Source: Brevundimonas vesicularis
GTDB taxonomy: Bacteria; Pseudomonadota; Alphaproteobacteria; Caulobacterales; Caulobacteraceae
NCBI RefSeq assembly: GCF_027105095.1
Contig: NZ_CP114278.1
Span: 1,116,001 to 1,180,000, forward strand
Direction of reading: 5' to 3'
Length of the DNA: 64,000 nt
Shown: one piece after another, positions 1-9,264 of the stretch
Layout: every line of letters starts with the position of its first letter
How positions within the stretch are numbered: position 1 is the first letter of the stretch
Program-made: the position numbers and the translations under genes
The notes under the pieces: generated by a model
Databases searched by the model: none
The model's input: the letters and a program-made list of their open reading frames with translations, nothing else
What the model was told of the DNA's origin: nothing

Positions 1-1173
1 GCCGACACGGGCGGGCAGGGCGTCTCGGGCGCCGAGTTGGCCTTCAACGACGAGATCCGCGCGGCGGGTCAGCGCGGCGAGGCCTTCCCCCTGTCCATCG
101 ACCTGCGCGTCCAGGGCGTGCTGGAAAACGAACTCGCCGCCGCCGCGATCAAGAACCAGGCCAAGGGCGCCGTCGGCATCGTCACCGACGTACAGACCGG
201 CGAGGTGCTGGGCATGGCGTCCTGGCCGACCTTCAACTCGGCCGACCGCGGCGCTGCGCCCGACGGCGCCACGCTGAACCGCGCCGTCTCGGGCCACTAC
301 GAAATGGGCTCGGTGTTCAAGACTTTCACCGTCGCCGCCGGCCTCGACACCGGCCGGGCCGACATGAACACCCTGTTCGACGCCTCCCAGGCCTTCCAGA
401 TCGGCGATCGCAAGATCAAGGATTTCCACGCCCAGAACCGGGTGATGACGCTGGAAGAGGTCTATCTGCACTCCTCCAACATCGGCACGTCGCAGCTGGC
501 GGTGCAGATGGGCCCCAACACCATGCGCGACTATTTCCGCCGCCTGGGCCTGCTGGACGCCGCCAAGATCGAGCTGAAGGAATCGGCCAAGCCGGTCGTG
601 CCGCGTCGCTGGGACAACTCGACCCTGGCGTCGCTGTCCTTCGGCTATGGCATCATGATCACCCCGGCCCAGATGGTTCAGGCCATGGGCGCCCTGACCA
701 ACGGCGGTCGGATGATCCCGCTGTCGCTGCGCAAGGGCGGCGCCCGCAACGTCCAGCCGCAACAGGTCGTCACCGAAGAGACCTCGCGCGCCATTCTCGA
801 CCTGCTGCGTCGCAACGTCGTCAAGGGTTCGGGCGGCTTCGCCGATGCGCCGGGCCTGCGGGTCGGCGGCAAGACCGGCTCGGCCAACAAGCTGGTCGGC
901 GGCCGCTATGATCCCAGCCACGCCCTGGGCTCCTTCGCGGCGGTCTTCCCCGTCGATGGCCCGCTGAACGGCAAACGCTACGCCATCCTGATCGTGATGG
1001 ACGAGCCGGGGACCTATCCCAAGACCGGCGCCTATGTCGCTGCGCCGGCCGTGCACAATATCGCCGACCGCATCGCCGGCTTCCTGGGCGTCGAACGCCG
1101 CGACGACCGCTGGCGCACGGCCTCGGGCGAGAAGATTCCGCAGTATCAGGACGTGGCGGGGGACGGGCTTTGA
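1..1173 (+). CDS. ftsI: Peptidoglycan D,D-transpeptidase FtsI (PBP3), 5' end missing
   Basis: This is the C-terminal part of the septal transpeptidase that cross-links peptidoglycan at the division site with FtsW. The frame is open from base 1, so the N-terminal membrane anchor and part of the dimerisation domain lie outside the window; 390 residues remain. The three penicillin-binding motifs are visible: SVFK (active serine) in the GSVFK stretch, SSN, and KTGSA near the C-terminus. The stop TGA at 1171-1173 overlaps the TTG start of murE, so the two are probably translationally coupled. It opens the dcw operon portion seen here. The assignment to FtsI rather than another class B PBP rests on these motifs and on the position immediately before murE. 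Confidence 0.95.
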   Translation, partial: ADTGGQGVSGAELAFNDEIRAAGQRGEAFPLSIDLRVQGVLENELAAAAIKNQAKGAVGIVTDVQTGEVLGMASWPTFNSADRGAAPDGATLNRAVSGHYEMGSVFKTFTVAAGLDTGRADMNTLFDASQAFQIGDRKIKDFHAQNRVMTLEEVYLHSSNIGTSQLAVQMGPNTMRDYFRRLGLLDAAKIELKESAKPVVPRRWDNSTLASLSFGYGIMITPAQMVQAMGALTNGGRMIPLSLRKGGARNVQPQQVVTEETSRAILDLLRRNVVKGSGGFADAPGLRVGGKTGSANKLVGGRYDPSHALGSFAAVFPVDGPLNGKRYAILIVMDEPGTYPKTGAYVAAPAVHNIADRIAGFLGVERRDDRWRTASGEKIPQYQDVAGDGL

Positions 1174-2630
1174 GCGCGCTTCGCCTGTCCGACCTGCTGC
1201 GCCGCGACGTGTCCTCGGACCCCGTCATCACCGGCGTCACCGCCGACAGCCGCAAGGTCTCGCCCGGCGCCCTGTTCGTCGCCCTGCCGGGCACGGCCGC
1301 CGACGGCCGCGCCTTCATCCCGCAAGCGCTTGCGCAAGGGGCCGCTGCGGTTCTGGCGCCGACCGACACGCCGGATGGCGTGGCGCCCGTTCTGGTCACC
1401 TCGGGCGACGTGCGCCGGGCCTACGCCATCGCCGCGCGCGGCTTCTACGGCGCCCAGCCCAAGACCTGCGTCGCCGTAACCGGCACCAACGGCAAGACCT
1501 CTGTCGCCACCTTCTGCCGCCAAATCTGGGCCGGGATCGGCCATAAGTCCGCCAGCATGGGCACGCTGGGCGTCATCGGCCAGAAGGGCGTCAAGACCTA
1601 CGCCCTGACCGGCCCCGGCCTGACCAGTCCCGACGCCGCCGAGGCCGCGCGCCTGATGGCCGAACTGGCCGCCAAGGACGTGACCCACGTCGCGCTGGAG
1701 GCCTCGTCCCACGGCATCGATCAGCGCCGCCTGGACGGGGTCGCCTTGAAGGCCGCCGCCTTCACCAACCTGACCCAGGATCACCTCGACTATCACGGCA
1801 CCATGGCGGACTACCGCTCCGCCAAGATGCGCCTGTTCGAGACCCTGCTGCCGCGCGGCCGCACCGCCGTGCTGAACGCCGATTCTGATGCCTATTCGGT
1901 CTTCGCCTCAGCCTCCATCATGGCGGGTCTGGGCGTCATGGGCGTGGGCGAGCGCGGTCGTGACCTGACACTGATCGGCCGTCGCGCGACGCCTGAGGGC
2001 CAGCGTCTGACCATCGACGTGCGCGGCGACATCCGCGAAATCCTGCTGCCCCTGGCCGGCGCGTTTCAGGCGTCCAACGCCCTGGTGGCGGCCGGTCTGT
2101 GCATAGCCGCCGGCGATCCCGCCGACGCCGTTATCGGCGCGCTGGAAGGCCTGACCGGGGCGCAGGGCCGCCTGCAACGCATCGACGGCGGTCAGGAAAG
2201 CCGGGGCGAGGTCTATGTCGACTACGCCCACACGCCCGACGGGCTCGAGACGGTTCTGAACGCGCTCCGTCCCCACGCCACCGGCAGACTGATCGTCGTC
2301 TTCGGCGCTGGCGGCGACCGCGATCGCGGCAAGCGCCCCCTGATGGGCGAGATCGCCGGGCGTCTGGCCGACATCGCCATCGTCACTGACGACAATCCGC
2401 GATCCGAAGACGCCGCCGCCATCCGCGCCCAGGTCCGCGCCGGCTGCCCGGACGGGATCGAGATCGGCGACCGCCGCGCCGCCATCGAAGCCGCCGTCGA
2501 AATGATGCGCGACGGGGATGTGGTGGTCATCGCCGGAAAAGGGCATGAACAGGGTCAGATCGTCGCGGGCGTGACCCACCCCTTCGACGACGCCACTGTC
2601 GCGTCCGAGGCCCTGTCTCTCTATGCCTGA
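1170..2630 (+). CDS. murE: UDP-MurNAc-L-Ala-D-Glu:meso-DAP ligase MurE
   Basis: This cytoplasmic Mur ligase adds meso-diaminopimelate to the UDP-MurNAc dipeptide, using ATP. It has 486 residues, a normal length. The ATP-binding P-loop GTNGKT is at residues 105-110, and the DNPR motif that in this family selects meso-DAP over lysine is at 408-411, so DAP-type peptidoglycan is predicted. The start is the TTG at 1170, which overlaps the ftsI stop codon; no better in-frame start gives the complete N-terminal Mur domain. The 3' end overlaps murF by 8 bp, another sign of coupling within one operon. Confidence 0.97.
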   Translation: MSALRLSDLLRRDVSSDPVITGVTADSRKVSPGALFVALPGTAADGRAFIPQALAQGAAAVLAPTDTPDGVAPVLVTSGDVRRAYAIAARGFYGAQPKTCVAVTGTNGKTSVATFCRQIWAGIGHKSASMGTLGVIGQKGVKTYALTGPGLTSPDAAEAARLMAELAAKDVTHVALEASSHGIDQRRLDGVALKAAAFTNLTQDHLDYHGTMADYRSAKMRLFETLLPRGRTAVLNADSDAYSVFASASIMAGLGVMGVGERGRDLTLIGRRATPEGQRLTIDVRGDIREILLPLAGAFQASNALVAAGLCIAAGDPADAVIGALEGLTGAQGRLQRIDGGQESRGEVYVDYAHTPDGLETVLNALRPHATGRLIVVFGAGGDRDRGKRPLMGEIAGRLADIAIVTDDNPRSEDAAAIRAQVRAGCPDGIEIGDRRAAIEAAVEMMRDGDVVVIAGKGHEQGQIVAGVTHPFDDATVASEALSLYA

Positions 2631-4041
2631 ACACTCCGCCCGCCCGCTCTGGTCGGCCGCCGAAGTCGCCGCCGCCACGGGCGGCGTGCTGCACGGCGAC
2701 GATCGCCCGATCACGGGCCTGACCTACAACAGCCGCGAGATCGTCCCCGGCGATCTGTTTCTGGCGCTCAAGGGCGAACGCGACGGGCATCAGTTCGCCG
2801 GCGGCGCCTTCGCATCGGGCGCTGCGGCCGCCCTGGTCGAACATCCGGTCGAGGGCGGCCCGTGCGTCGTCGTACCTGACACCTTGCGCGGCCTCGAAGC
2901 CCTGGGCGTCGCCGCCCGCGAGCGCGCGCCCCATGTGAAGCGCGGCGCCGTCACCGGCAGCGTCGGCAAGACCAGCGTCACCCAGGCGATCAAGGCGGGC
3001 CTCGACCTTGCCGGTCCTGCTCACGGCTCGATCAAGAGCTACAACAACCACATCGGCGTGCCCCTGACGCTGGCCCGGATGCCGGTCGAGACCCAGCGCG
3101 CCGTCTTCGAGATCGGCATGAATGCGCCCGGCGAGATCGCGCCCCTGTCGCGCTTCGTCGCTCCCCACGCGGCCTGTGTCACTACAGTCGGTCCGGTCCA
3201 TATCGAGGCCTTCGCGGACGGCGAGGCGGGCGTCGCGCGTGAAAAGGCGACCATCTTCCAGGGTCTGGTGCCCGGCGGTGCGGCGGTGGCGAACGGCGAC
3301 GTCGCCTTCTCGTCTGTCCTGTGCGACGCGGCCAAGGCGGTCGGCGCGCGCCTGCTGACGTTCGGATCCGACGCCGGCCATGACGCTCGCCTGCTGGACT
3401 TCCGGCCGGACGCCGAGGGCGCGGCGGTCGCGGCCGAACTGTTCGGGCGACGCATTGATTATCGCCTGGCCCAGTCCGGCGCCCACTGGGGCCTGAACAG
3501 CCTGTGCGTCCTCTTGATGCTCGACGCCCTGGACGTGACGCTGGAGACGGGCCTGGAGGCCCTCGCCGGATTCCAGCCTCTGGCCGGACGCGGCCAGACG
3601 CGCACGATCACGACGCCGCACGGCGCCTTCACCCTGATCGACGAAAGCTACAACGCCAATCCGCTGTCCATGGCCGCCGGGTTCAAGACCCTGGGCGCGC
3701 GCTCGACCTCGGGCCGTCGCGTGGTGGTGCTGACCGACATGCTGGAGCTGGGCGAGCAGAGCCGCGACCTGCATGAAGGCCTCGCCGGCCCCATCGACGC
3801 CGCCGGCCTCGACCTGGTCCATGTCGCCGGCCCCGAGATGCGCTGGCTCTACGACGCGCTTCCGGTCTCGCGACGCGGCGTCTGGCGCGCGACGGCGGCG
3901 GAACTGGCGGCCGAGGCGGCCCTGCTGGTCGCGCCCGGCGACATCGTCATGGTCAAGGGCTCGAACGGCTCCAAGGCCTCGCTGGTGGCCAAGGCGCTTG
4001 CCGACCTTCAAGGCCGCGACACGACGCCCACGACGCGATAG
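2623..4041 (+). CDS. murF: UDP-MurNAc-tripeptide:D-Ala-D-Ala ligase MurF
   Basis: MurF adds the D-Ala-D-Ala dipeptide, made by Ddl (encoded at 28375-29316), to the UDP-MurNAc tripeptide, completing the cytoplasmic pentapeptide precursor. The 472-residue protein has the Mur ligase order of an N-terminal UDP-substrate domain, a central ATPase with P-loop GSVGKT at residues 112-117, and a C-terminal domain that starts around the DESYNANP motif. The ATG at 2623 lies inside the last codons of murE. The downstream gap to mraY is 9 bp. Confidence 0.97.
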   Translation: MPEHSARPLWSAAEVAAATGGVLHGDDRPITGLTYNSREIVPGDLFLALKGERDGHQFAGGAFASGAAAALVEHPVEGGPCVVVPDTLRGLEALGVAARERAPHVKRGAVTGSVGKTSVTQAIKAGLDLAGPAHGSIKSYNNHIGVPLTLARMPVETQRAVFEIGMNAPGEIAPLSRFVAPHAACVTTVGPVHIEAFADGEAGVAREKATIFQGLVPGGAAVANGDVAFSSVLCDAAKAVGARLLTFGSDAGHDARLLDFRPDAEGAAVAAELFGRRIDYRLAQSGAHWGLNSLCVLLMLDALDVTLETGLEALAGFQPLAGRGQTRTITTPHGAFTLIDESYNANPLSMAAGFKTLGARSTSGRRVVVLTDMLELGEQSRDLHEGLAGPIDAAGLDLVHVAGPEMRWLYDALPVSRRGVWRATAAELAAEAALLVAPGDIVMVKGSNGSKASLVAKALADLQGRDTTPTTR

Positions 4042-4050
4042 GGAAGCCGA

Positions 4051-5160
4051 ATGTTTTACCTGCTCTATCTCTACTACGCCGACGTGGCGCACCAGTATCC
4101 GCTGCTGAACCTGGTTCAGTACCAGACGGTGCGCGTGGCGCTCGCCATGGCCACCGCCATGATCGTCGCCGTCGCCATGGGCAGCCGCTTCATCAACTGG
4201 ATTCGCGCCAAACAGGGCCGGGGCCAGCCGATCCGCGACGACGGTCCGGTGTCCCACCTGTCCAAGGTCGGCACCCCGACCATGGGCGGTCTGATGATCC
4301 TGGCCGGCATCGGCGTGGCGGTGCTGCTCTGGGGCGACCTGACCAACCCCTACATCTGGATCGTCAGCTTCGTGACGGCGGCCTTCGGCGTGCTGGGCTT
4401 CATCGACGACTACGCCAAGGTGACCAAACAGACCTCGGCCGGCCTGACGTCGAAACAGAAGCTCCTGGCCCAGACTGTCGTCGCCGTCGTCGCCGGCGTC
4501 CTGACCGTGCTGTGGATGACCGTCTCGCCGACCTCGCCGGGGCTCGAGACCTCGATCGCCTTCCCCTTCTTCAAGGCCGTGCTGCTGAACATCGGCTGGT
4601 TCTATGTGGCGTTCGCGGCCTTCACCATCGTCGGCTTCTCCAATGCGGTGAACCTGACCGACGGTCTGGACGGGCTGGCGACCGTGCCGGTGATGATGGC
4701 GGCGGGCGCGTTCGGCGTGATCAGCTACCTCGCCGGCAATTTCGTCTTCGCCCAATATCTTCAGGTCCACCACGTCCCTGGCGCGGGCGAACTGGCCATC
4801 TTCTGCGCGGCCATGATCGGCGGCGGCGCGGGCTTCCTCTGGTACAACGCCCCGCCGGCCAAGATCTTCATGGGCGACACCGGTTCGTTGGCTCTGGGCG
4901 GCGCCCTGGGCGCCATCGCCGTCACCACCAAGCACGAACTGGTTCTGGGCATCGTCGGCGGCCTGTTCGTCATGGAGGCCGCCTCGGTCATGATCCAGGT
5001 CGGCTATTACAAGCTGACCAAGAAGCGCATCTTCCTGATGGCGCCGGTCCACCACCATTTCGAAAAGATGGGCTGGCCGGAATCCACCGTCGTCATCCGC
5101 TTCTGGATCATCGCCGGCGCCCTCGCCCTGCTGGGCCTGTCCACGCTGAAGCTGCGTTGA
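4051..5160 (+). CDS. mraY: Phospho-MurNAc-pentapeptide transferase MraY
   Basis: MraY is the integral membrane enzyme that transfers phospho-MurNAc-pentapeptide to undecaprenyl phosphate, forming lipid I. The 369-residue protein has about ten hydrophobic segments. Family signatures are present: the double aspartate D119-D120 in FIDDYAK, the [10 protein letters not shown] loop, and the HHHFEKMGW motif near the C-terminus, all thought to form the Mg2+ and substrate site. It starts with ATG 9 bp after murF and ends 4 bp before murD, in the standard dcw order. Confidence 0.97.
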   Translation: MFYLLYLYYADVAHQYPLLNLVQYQTVRVALAMATAMIVAVAMGSRFINWIRAKQGRGQPIRDDGPVSHLSKVGTPTMGGLMILAGIGVAVLLWGDLTNPYIWIVSFVTAAFGVLGFIDDYAKVTKQTSAGLTSKQKLLAQTVVAVVAGVLTVLWMTVSPTSPGLETSIAFPFFKAVLLNIGWFYVAFAAFTIVGFSNAVNLTDGLDGLATVPVMMAAGAFGVISYLAGNFVFAQYLQVHHVPGAGELAIFCAAMIGGGAGFLWYNAPPAKIFMGDTGSLALGGALGAIAVTTKHELVLGIVGGLFVMEAASVMIQVGYYKLTKKRIFLMAPVHHHFEKMGWPESTVVIRFWIIAGALALLGLSTLKLR

Positions 5161-5164
5161 TCCG

Positions 5165-6550
5165 ATGATCCCCGTTCCCGGCTTTGAAGGCAGGCGGGTC
5201 GCGGTCTTCGGCCTGGGACGGTCGGGGATCACGGCCGCGCGCGCCCTTCAGGCCGGGGACGCGATCCCGATCCTGTGGGACGACGGCGAGGCGGGCCGGA
5301 CGCAGGCGAAAGCCGAGGGCTTCACGGTCGAGGACCTGGCCGCCGCCGACTGGTCCGACTTCGCCGCCCTGGTCCTGTCGCCCGGCGCGCCCCTGACCCA
5401 TCCCAGGCCGCACTGGAGCGTGGACCTGGCCCGCGCGGCCGGCGTGCCCGTCCTCGGCGACATCGAACTGTTCGCCCGCGCCCTGGCCGCCCGGCCGAAG
5501 GATCAGCGGCCGCGCGTCGTCGCCATCACCGGCACCAACGGCAAGTCCACCACCACCGCCCTGATCGGCTGGGTGCTGATGTCGGCGGGCCTGACGGTTC
5601 ACGTCGGCGGCAATATCGGCGTCGGCGTGCTGGCCCTGCCCGAACCGACGCCCGACGCCGTCTATGTGATCGAGGTCTCCAGCTATCAGCTCGACCTGAC
5701 CACCACCTTCGCCCCCGATGTCGCCATCCTCACCAACATCAGCCCCGACCACCTGGACCGCCACGGCGGCATGGACGGCTATGTCGCGGCCAAGGCGCGC
5801 ATCTTCGCCAATCAGGGACAGGATGACGTGGCCCTGGTGGGCGTGGACGACAGCTGGGGGCAGGGGATTGCGCGTGACCTGTCAGATCGCGCCACCGTCA
5901 TCTCGACCCACCCCTCACAGAGAGCAGAAGGATATGTCGCGCAGCCGGGCGCGGTTTCGAAGGATGGCGAACTGGTCGCCGATCTCACGACCGCGCGCTC
6001 ACTCCCCGGCCGTCACAACGCCCAGAACGCCGCCTTCGCCTATGCGACCGCCCGCGCGCTTGGCATCGACCACGACGCGGCCGTCGCCGGCCTGCTGTCC
6101 TTCCCCGGCCTGGCCCACCGTATGGAGGCGGTCGGCCGCCTCGGCTCCGTGCGCTTCATCAACGATTCCAAGGCCACGAACGCCGACGCCGCGCGTCAGG
6201 CCCTGGCCTCCTATCCGTCCGTCTTCTGGATCGCCGGCGGCGTGCCCAAGGCCGGCGGAATCGCGGACCTCGCCGACCTCTTCCCCCGCATCGCCAAGGC
6301 CTATCTGATCGGCGACGCGGCCCCGGCCTTCGCCGAAACACTTGCTGACATGCCCCACGTCATCGCCCGCACCCTCGACGCAGCCGTGGCCGCCGCCGCC
6401 GCCGATGCGGCCTCTGCCGGCGGCGACCAGATCGTCCTTCTGTCCCCCGCCTGCGCCAGCTTCGATCAGTTCAAGGACTTCGAGGCGCGCGGCGAGGCCT
6501 TCCGCGCCGCCGTCCTGGCCCTCGGCGCCGTCCCGGAAACCGCGTCATGA
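5165..6550 (+). CDS. murD: UDP-MurNAc-L-Ala:D-Glu ligase MurD
   Basis: MurD adds D-glutamate to UDP-MurNAc-L-alanine in the cytoplasm. The 461-residue protein begins with the Rossmann-like UDP-binding segment (GRRVAVFGLGRSG), has a P-loop GTNGKST around residue 120, and a C-terminal ligase domain with the conserved FINDSKATN stretch. The length is normal. The start ATG is 4 bp after the mraY stop, and the last 4 bases overlap ftsW (ATGA type), so translational coupling is likely. Confidence 0.96.
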   Translation: MIPVPGFEGRRVAVFGLGRSGITAARALQAGDAIPILWDDGEAGRTQAKAEGFTVEDLAAADWSDFAALVLSPGAPLTHPRPHWSVDLARAAGVPVLGDIELFARALAARPKDQRPRVVAITGTNGKSTTTALIGWVLMSAGLTVHVGGNIGVGVLALPEPTPDAVYVIEVSSYQLDLTTTFAPDVAILTNISPDHLDRHGGMDGYVAAKARIFANQGQDDVALVGVDDSWGQGIARDLSDRATVISTHPSQRAEGYVAQPGAVSKDGELVADLTTARSLPGRHNAQNAAFAYATARALGIDHDAAVAGLLSFPGLAHRMEAVGRLGSVRFINDSKATNADAARQALASYPSVFWIAGGVPKAGGIADLADLFPRIAKAYLIGDAAPAFAETLADMPHVIARTLDAAVAAAAADAASAGGDQIVLLSPACASFDQFKDFEARGEAFRAAVLALGAVPETAS

Positions 6551-7722
6551 GCGCTCCCTACACCCCCGCCTTCTCCCGTAACGACCAGAGCCATGTGGCC
6601 CAGTGGTTTTGGACCGTGGATCGCGGCCTGCTGGGCGCGGCGCTCGCGCTGATGGCCCTGGGCGTGGCGCTCAGCTTCGCCTCCAGCCCCGCCGCTATCC
6701 TGGCCGATGAATCGATCACGGACCCCTTCCACTACTCCTGGCGGATGATGGTCTTCTCGGGCGTGGGGCTCAGCATCATGCTGACGACCTCGCTGATGTC
6801 GCCGCGCGGCGTGCGGCGGATTGCGGTCCTGGCCCTGTTCGGCGCCATCGTCGTGATGATGGCCTTGCCGTTCATCGGCGATACGGTGAAGGGGGCCGCC
6901 CGCTGGGTGAACTTCGGCCCCTTCAGCCTGCAACCGTCCGAGTTCGCCAAGCCCGGCCTCATCGTCTTCGCCGCATGGATGTTCGCCGAGGCGCAAAAGG
7001 GGCAGGGGGTGCCCGGCGTCACCATCGCCTTCGGCTTCTATGCCCTGACAGTCTCGCTGCTGCTGATCCAGCCCGACATCGGCCAGACGCTTCTGATCAC
7101 CACCACCTTCATGGCCGTCTTCTTCATGGCGGGCGTGCCGTTCAAATGGATGGCGGTTCTGGCCAGCTTGGGCATGGCGGGGCTGGTGTCGCTGTATTTC
7201 GTCTTCGGCCATATGCGCGACCGCCTCAGCCGCTTCTTCTCGCCCGAAACCACCGACACCCACCAGATCGACAGCGCGTCCGAGGCCATCCGCGCCGGCG
7301 GCCTGCTGGGCCGGGGCATCGGCGAGGGCGTGATGAAGCGCCGCGTGCCCGACCTGCACACCGACTTCATCTATTCGGTCGGCGCCGAGGAGTTCGGCCT
7401 GATCCTCAGCCTGATCATGATCAGCCTCTACGCCTTCATCGTCATCCGGGGCATGCGCCGGGCCATGAAGCTGACCGACCCGTTCGAGCAGACGGCGGCG
7501 GCGGGCCTGTTCATGCTGATCGGGCTTCAGGCCTGCATCAACGTCGCGGTGAACCTGAACCTGATCCCGACCAAAGGCATGACCCTGCCCTTCATCAGCT
7601 ACGGCGGTTCCTCCATGCTGGCCATGGGCCTGACCATGGGCTTCGCGCTCGCCCTGACGCGGCGCCGCCCCGGCGCCTACGAACCCGGCGCCAGCCTGAC
7701 CATGGGCCGGCGGTTGCTGTAG
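6547..7722 (+). CDS. ftsW: Septal peptidoglycan glycosyltransferase FtsW (SEDS family)
   Basis: FtsW is the SEDS-family polymerase that builds septal glycan strands from lipid II together with FtsI. The 391-residue protein has about ten transmembrane segments and ends with the SEDS signature FISYGGSSML followed by a short basic tail. The N-terminal stretch up to about residue 25 is cytoplasmic. The ATG overlaps the murD stop by 4 bp. The next gene, murG, is separated by 283 bp, so ftsW may be the last gene of the first dcw transcript or be followed by an internal promoter. Confidence 0.95.
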   Translation: MSAPYTPAFSRNDQSHVAQWFWTVDRGLLGAALALMALGVALSFASSPAAILADESITDPFHYSWRMMVFSGVGLSIMLTTSLMSPRGVRRIAVLALFGAIVVMMALPFIGDTVKGAARWVNFGPFSLQPSEFAKPGLIVFAAWMFAEAQKGQGVPGVTIAFGFYALTVSLLLIQPDIGQTLLITTTFMAVFFMAGVPFKWMAVLASLGMAGLVSLYFVFGHMRDRLSRFFSPETTDTHQIDSASEAIRAGGLLGRGIGEGVMKRRVPDLHTDFIYSVGAEEFGLILSLIMISLYAFIVIRGMRRAMKLTDPFEQTAAAGLFMLIGLQACINVAVNLNLIPTKGMTLPFISYGGSSMLAMGLTMGFALALTRRRPGAYEPGASLTMGRRLL

Positions 7723-7724
7723 TT

Positions 7725-7773
7725 CTCTTTCGTCGTCCCGCGATCTCGCTACGCCCGTCGGAGGACGAAAGAG
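7725..7773. repeat. Inverted repeat after ftsW
   Basis: Ten-base arms CTCTTTCGTC (7725-7734) and GACGAAAGAG (7764-7773) are perfectly complementary and enclose a 29-base loop, 2 bp after the ftsW stop codon. There is no T-tract, so it is not a classical terminator. It may be an intergenic repeat element or a stabilising hairpin at the 3' end of the ftsW message. Confidence 0.45.
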
Positions 7774-7920
7774 CGATTAGCCAGCCTTCTTTGACGAAAA
7801 CATCCGGACGATTTCCGTCGTTTACCGCTCGCGATCGACCGTTTCCTGCACACGTCCAGAAACCGTGCGATCCTGTCGCCGCCCCATTCCTCGCCGCACC
7901 ATTCGCCACCGACATTATAC

Positions 7921-7982
7921 AGATTAGACGAATTAGACGGTGTTTTTGCCTGCCCACCGTCTGAACTTCAGACTATTCAGAC
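7921..7982 (+). promoter_or_regulatory. Palindrome and direct repeats upstream of murG
   Basis: The 85 bp before murG contain ordered repeats. ATTAGACG occurs twice in tandem, 9 bp apart (7923-7930 and 7932-7939). A perfect palindrome, GTCTGAA-C-TTCAGAC, lies at 7959-7973, and its right half TTCAGAC recurs at 7976-7982. A TATACA-like -10 hexamer lies just before the tandem repeat. The arrangement looks like an operator or activator site for a promoter internal to the dcw cluster. No regulator can be named from the sequence. Confidence 0.35.
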
Positions 7983-8005
7983 CCTCTTTTTTCGGAGCCT
8001 CGCCC

Positions 8006-9097
8006 ATGACCAAGCTCTGCGTCGTCGCCGCCGGCGGCACCGGCGGCCATATGTTCCCGGCCGAGGCCCTGGCGCGCGAGATGGCGGCGCGCGGCTGGCG
8101 CGTAGTCTTGGCGACCGATCACCGGGGCGAACAATACGCTCACGCTTTTCCCGCCGAGGAACGGCTGGCGCTGGACGCCGCCACCGGCTCTGGCCCCCTG
8201 GGCCTCATCAAGGCGGGCGTCGCCATCTTCAAGGGCGTGGTCCAGGCGCGAACGGCCTTCGACCGGCTGGGCGCCGACATCGTCGTCGGCTTCGGCGGCT
8301 ATCCGTCCGCCCCGGCTCTGGTCGCCGCCGTCACGTCCCAGCGACCGACGGTGATCCATGAACAGAACGCGGTCCTGGGCCGCACCAATCGCATCCTGGC
8401 CCCCTATGTCGGTCAGGTCGCTTCGTCCTTCCCGACGCTCGAACGCGCGCCGGCCAAGGTCCAGGGCCGCTCGCACGTCGTCGGCTCGCCGGTGCGGTCC
8501 GAGATCCGCGCCCTGTTCGACCGCCCCTATGTGGCTCCCGCCGCCGACGGCCCGATCCATGTGTTGGTCACAGGCGGCAGCCAGGGCGCCCGCATCCTGT
8601 CCGAGACCACGCCCCGCGCGCTGGCTGCCCTGCCTGAGGCCTTGCGTCGCCGCCTGAAGGTGCAGCAGCAGTCACGCCCCGAGACGCTGGAGGCCGCGCG
8701 CCAGATCTATCTGGAGGCCGGGATCGAGGCCGAGGTCGCCCCCTTCTTCCGCGACATGGCTGACAGGCTGTTCAAGGCGCACCTGGTCGTCGGCCGCTCC
8801 GGCGCCTCGACCTGCGCCGAACTGGCGGTCGCGGCCCTGCCGTCCGTTCTGATCCCGCTGAAGATCGCCACCGACGACCACCAGCGCCTGAACGCCAAGG
8901 CCCTGACCGATGCGGGTGCGGCCGAGGTCATTCTGGAAGACGACCTGACCGTCGATCGCCTGGCCTCGACCCTGACCGGCGTCCTGTCCGATCCGGCGCG
9001 CCTGTCGGCCATGTCCGCCGCCGCCCGCAGCGTCGCCATCCCCGACGCCGCCCAACGCCTGGCCGACCTCGTCGAGGCGACGGCGGGACGTGCATAA
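8006..9097 (+). CDS. murG: UDP-GlcNAc:lipid I GlcNAc-transferase MurG
   Basis: MurG adds GlcNAc to lipid I on the inner face of the cytoplasmic membrane, giving lipid II. The 363-residue protein shows both Rossmann halves of a GT28 enzyme: the N-terminal glycine-rich GGTGGHMFPA loop at about residues 10-19, the HEQNAVLGRTN segment, and the C-terminal GGSQGARI loop for UDP-GlcNAc. The ATG at 8006 is chosen because family homology starts there and a CGGAG ribosome site sits 8 bp upstream. A GTG at 7940 would add 22 residues unlike the family. The gene is followed not by murC but by a repeat element and mscS. Confidence 0.95.
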   Translation: MTKLCVVAAGGTGGHMFPAEALAREMAARGWRVVLATDHRGEQYAHAFPAEERLALDAATGSGPLGLIKAGVAIFKGVVQARTAFDRLGADIVVGFGGYPSAPALVAAVTSQRPTVIHEQNAVLGRTNRILAPYVGQVASSFPTLERAPAKVQGRSHVVGSPVRSEIRALFDRPYVAPAADGPIHVLVTGGSQGARILSETTPRALAALPEALRRRLKVQQQSRPETLEAARQIYLEAGIEAEVAPFFRDMADRLFKAHLVVGRSGASTCAELAVAALPSVLIPLKIATDDHQRLNAKALTDAGAAEVILEDDLTVDRLASTLTGVLSDPARLSAMSAAARSVAIPDAAQRLADLVEATAGRA

Positions 9098-9230
9098 TGT
9101 CTCCTCCCCACGTGTGGGGAGGGGGACCGCGTAGCGGTGGAGGGGTTCTTCGCGCCGAAGGAACCCCTCCGTCACAGCGCGAAGGGCGCGCCGCGCCACC
9201 TCCCCATCGCTTCGCGGCAGGGAGGAGACA
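9098..9230. repeat. Intergenic palindromic repeat element (REP/MITE-like)
   Basis: The element begins 1 bp after the murG stop. Outer arms TGTCTCCTCC (9098-9107) and GGAGGAGACA (9221-9230) match perfectly across 133 bp. Inside is a second perfect hairpin, GGAGGGGTTC (9139-9148) with GAACCCCTCC (9161-9170). The G-rich and C-rich blocks with nested symmetry and no coding potential resemble the mobile palindromic repeats scattered between genes in Caulobacterales and related alphaproteobacteria. Only one copy is seen in this window. Confidence 0.6.
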
Positions 9231-9264
9231 TCAACCCTCTCAGCCCTGACGCGTTAGGAAGCTC

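Noticed and set aside
2527..5232. A 901-codon open frame on the minus strand over murF and mraY
   Set aside because: It is antisense to two certain genes, is low-complexity (Gln, His, Asp, Gly and Arg rich) and is a product of GC-rich codon bias.
7940..8005. GTG at 7940 as the murG start
   Set aside because: It adds 22 residues unlike any MurG and covers the palindrome; ATG 8006 has a ribosome site and family match.
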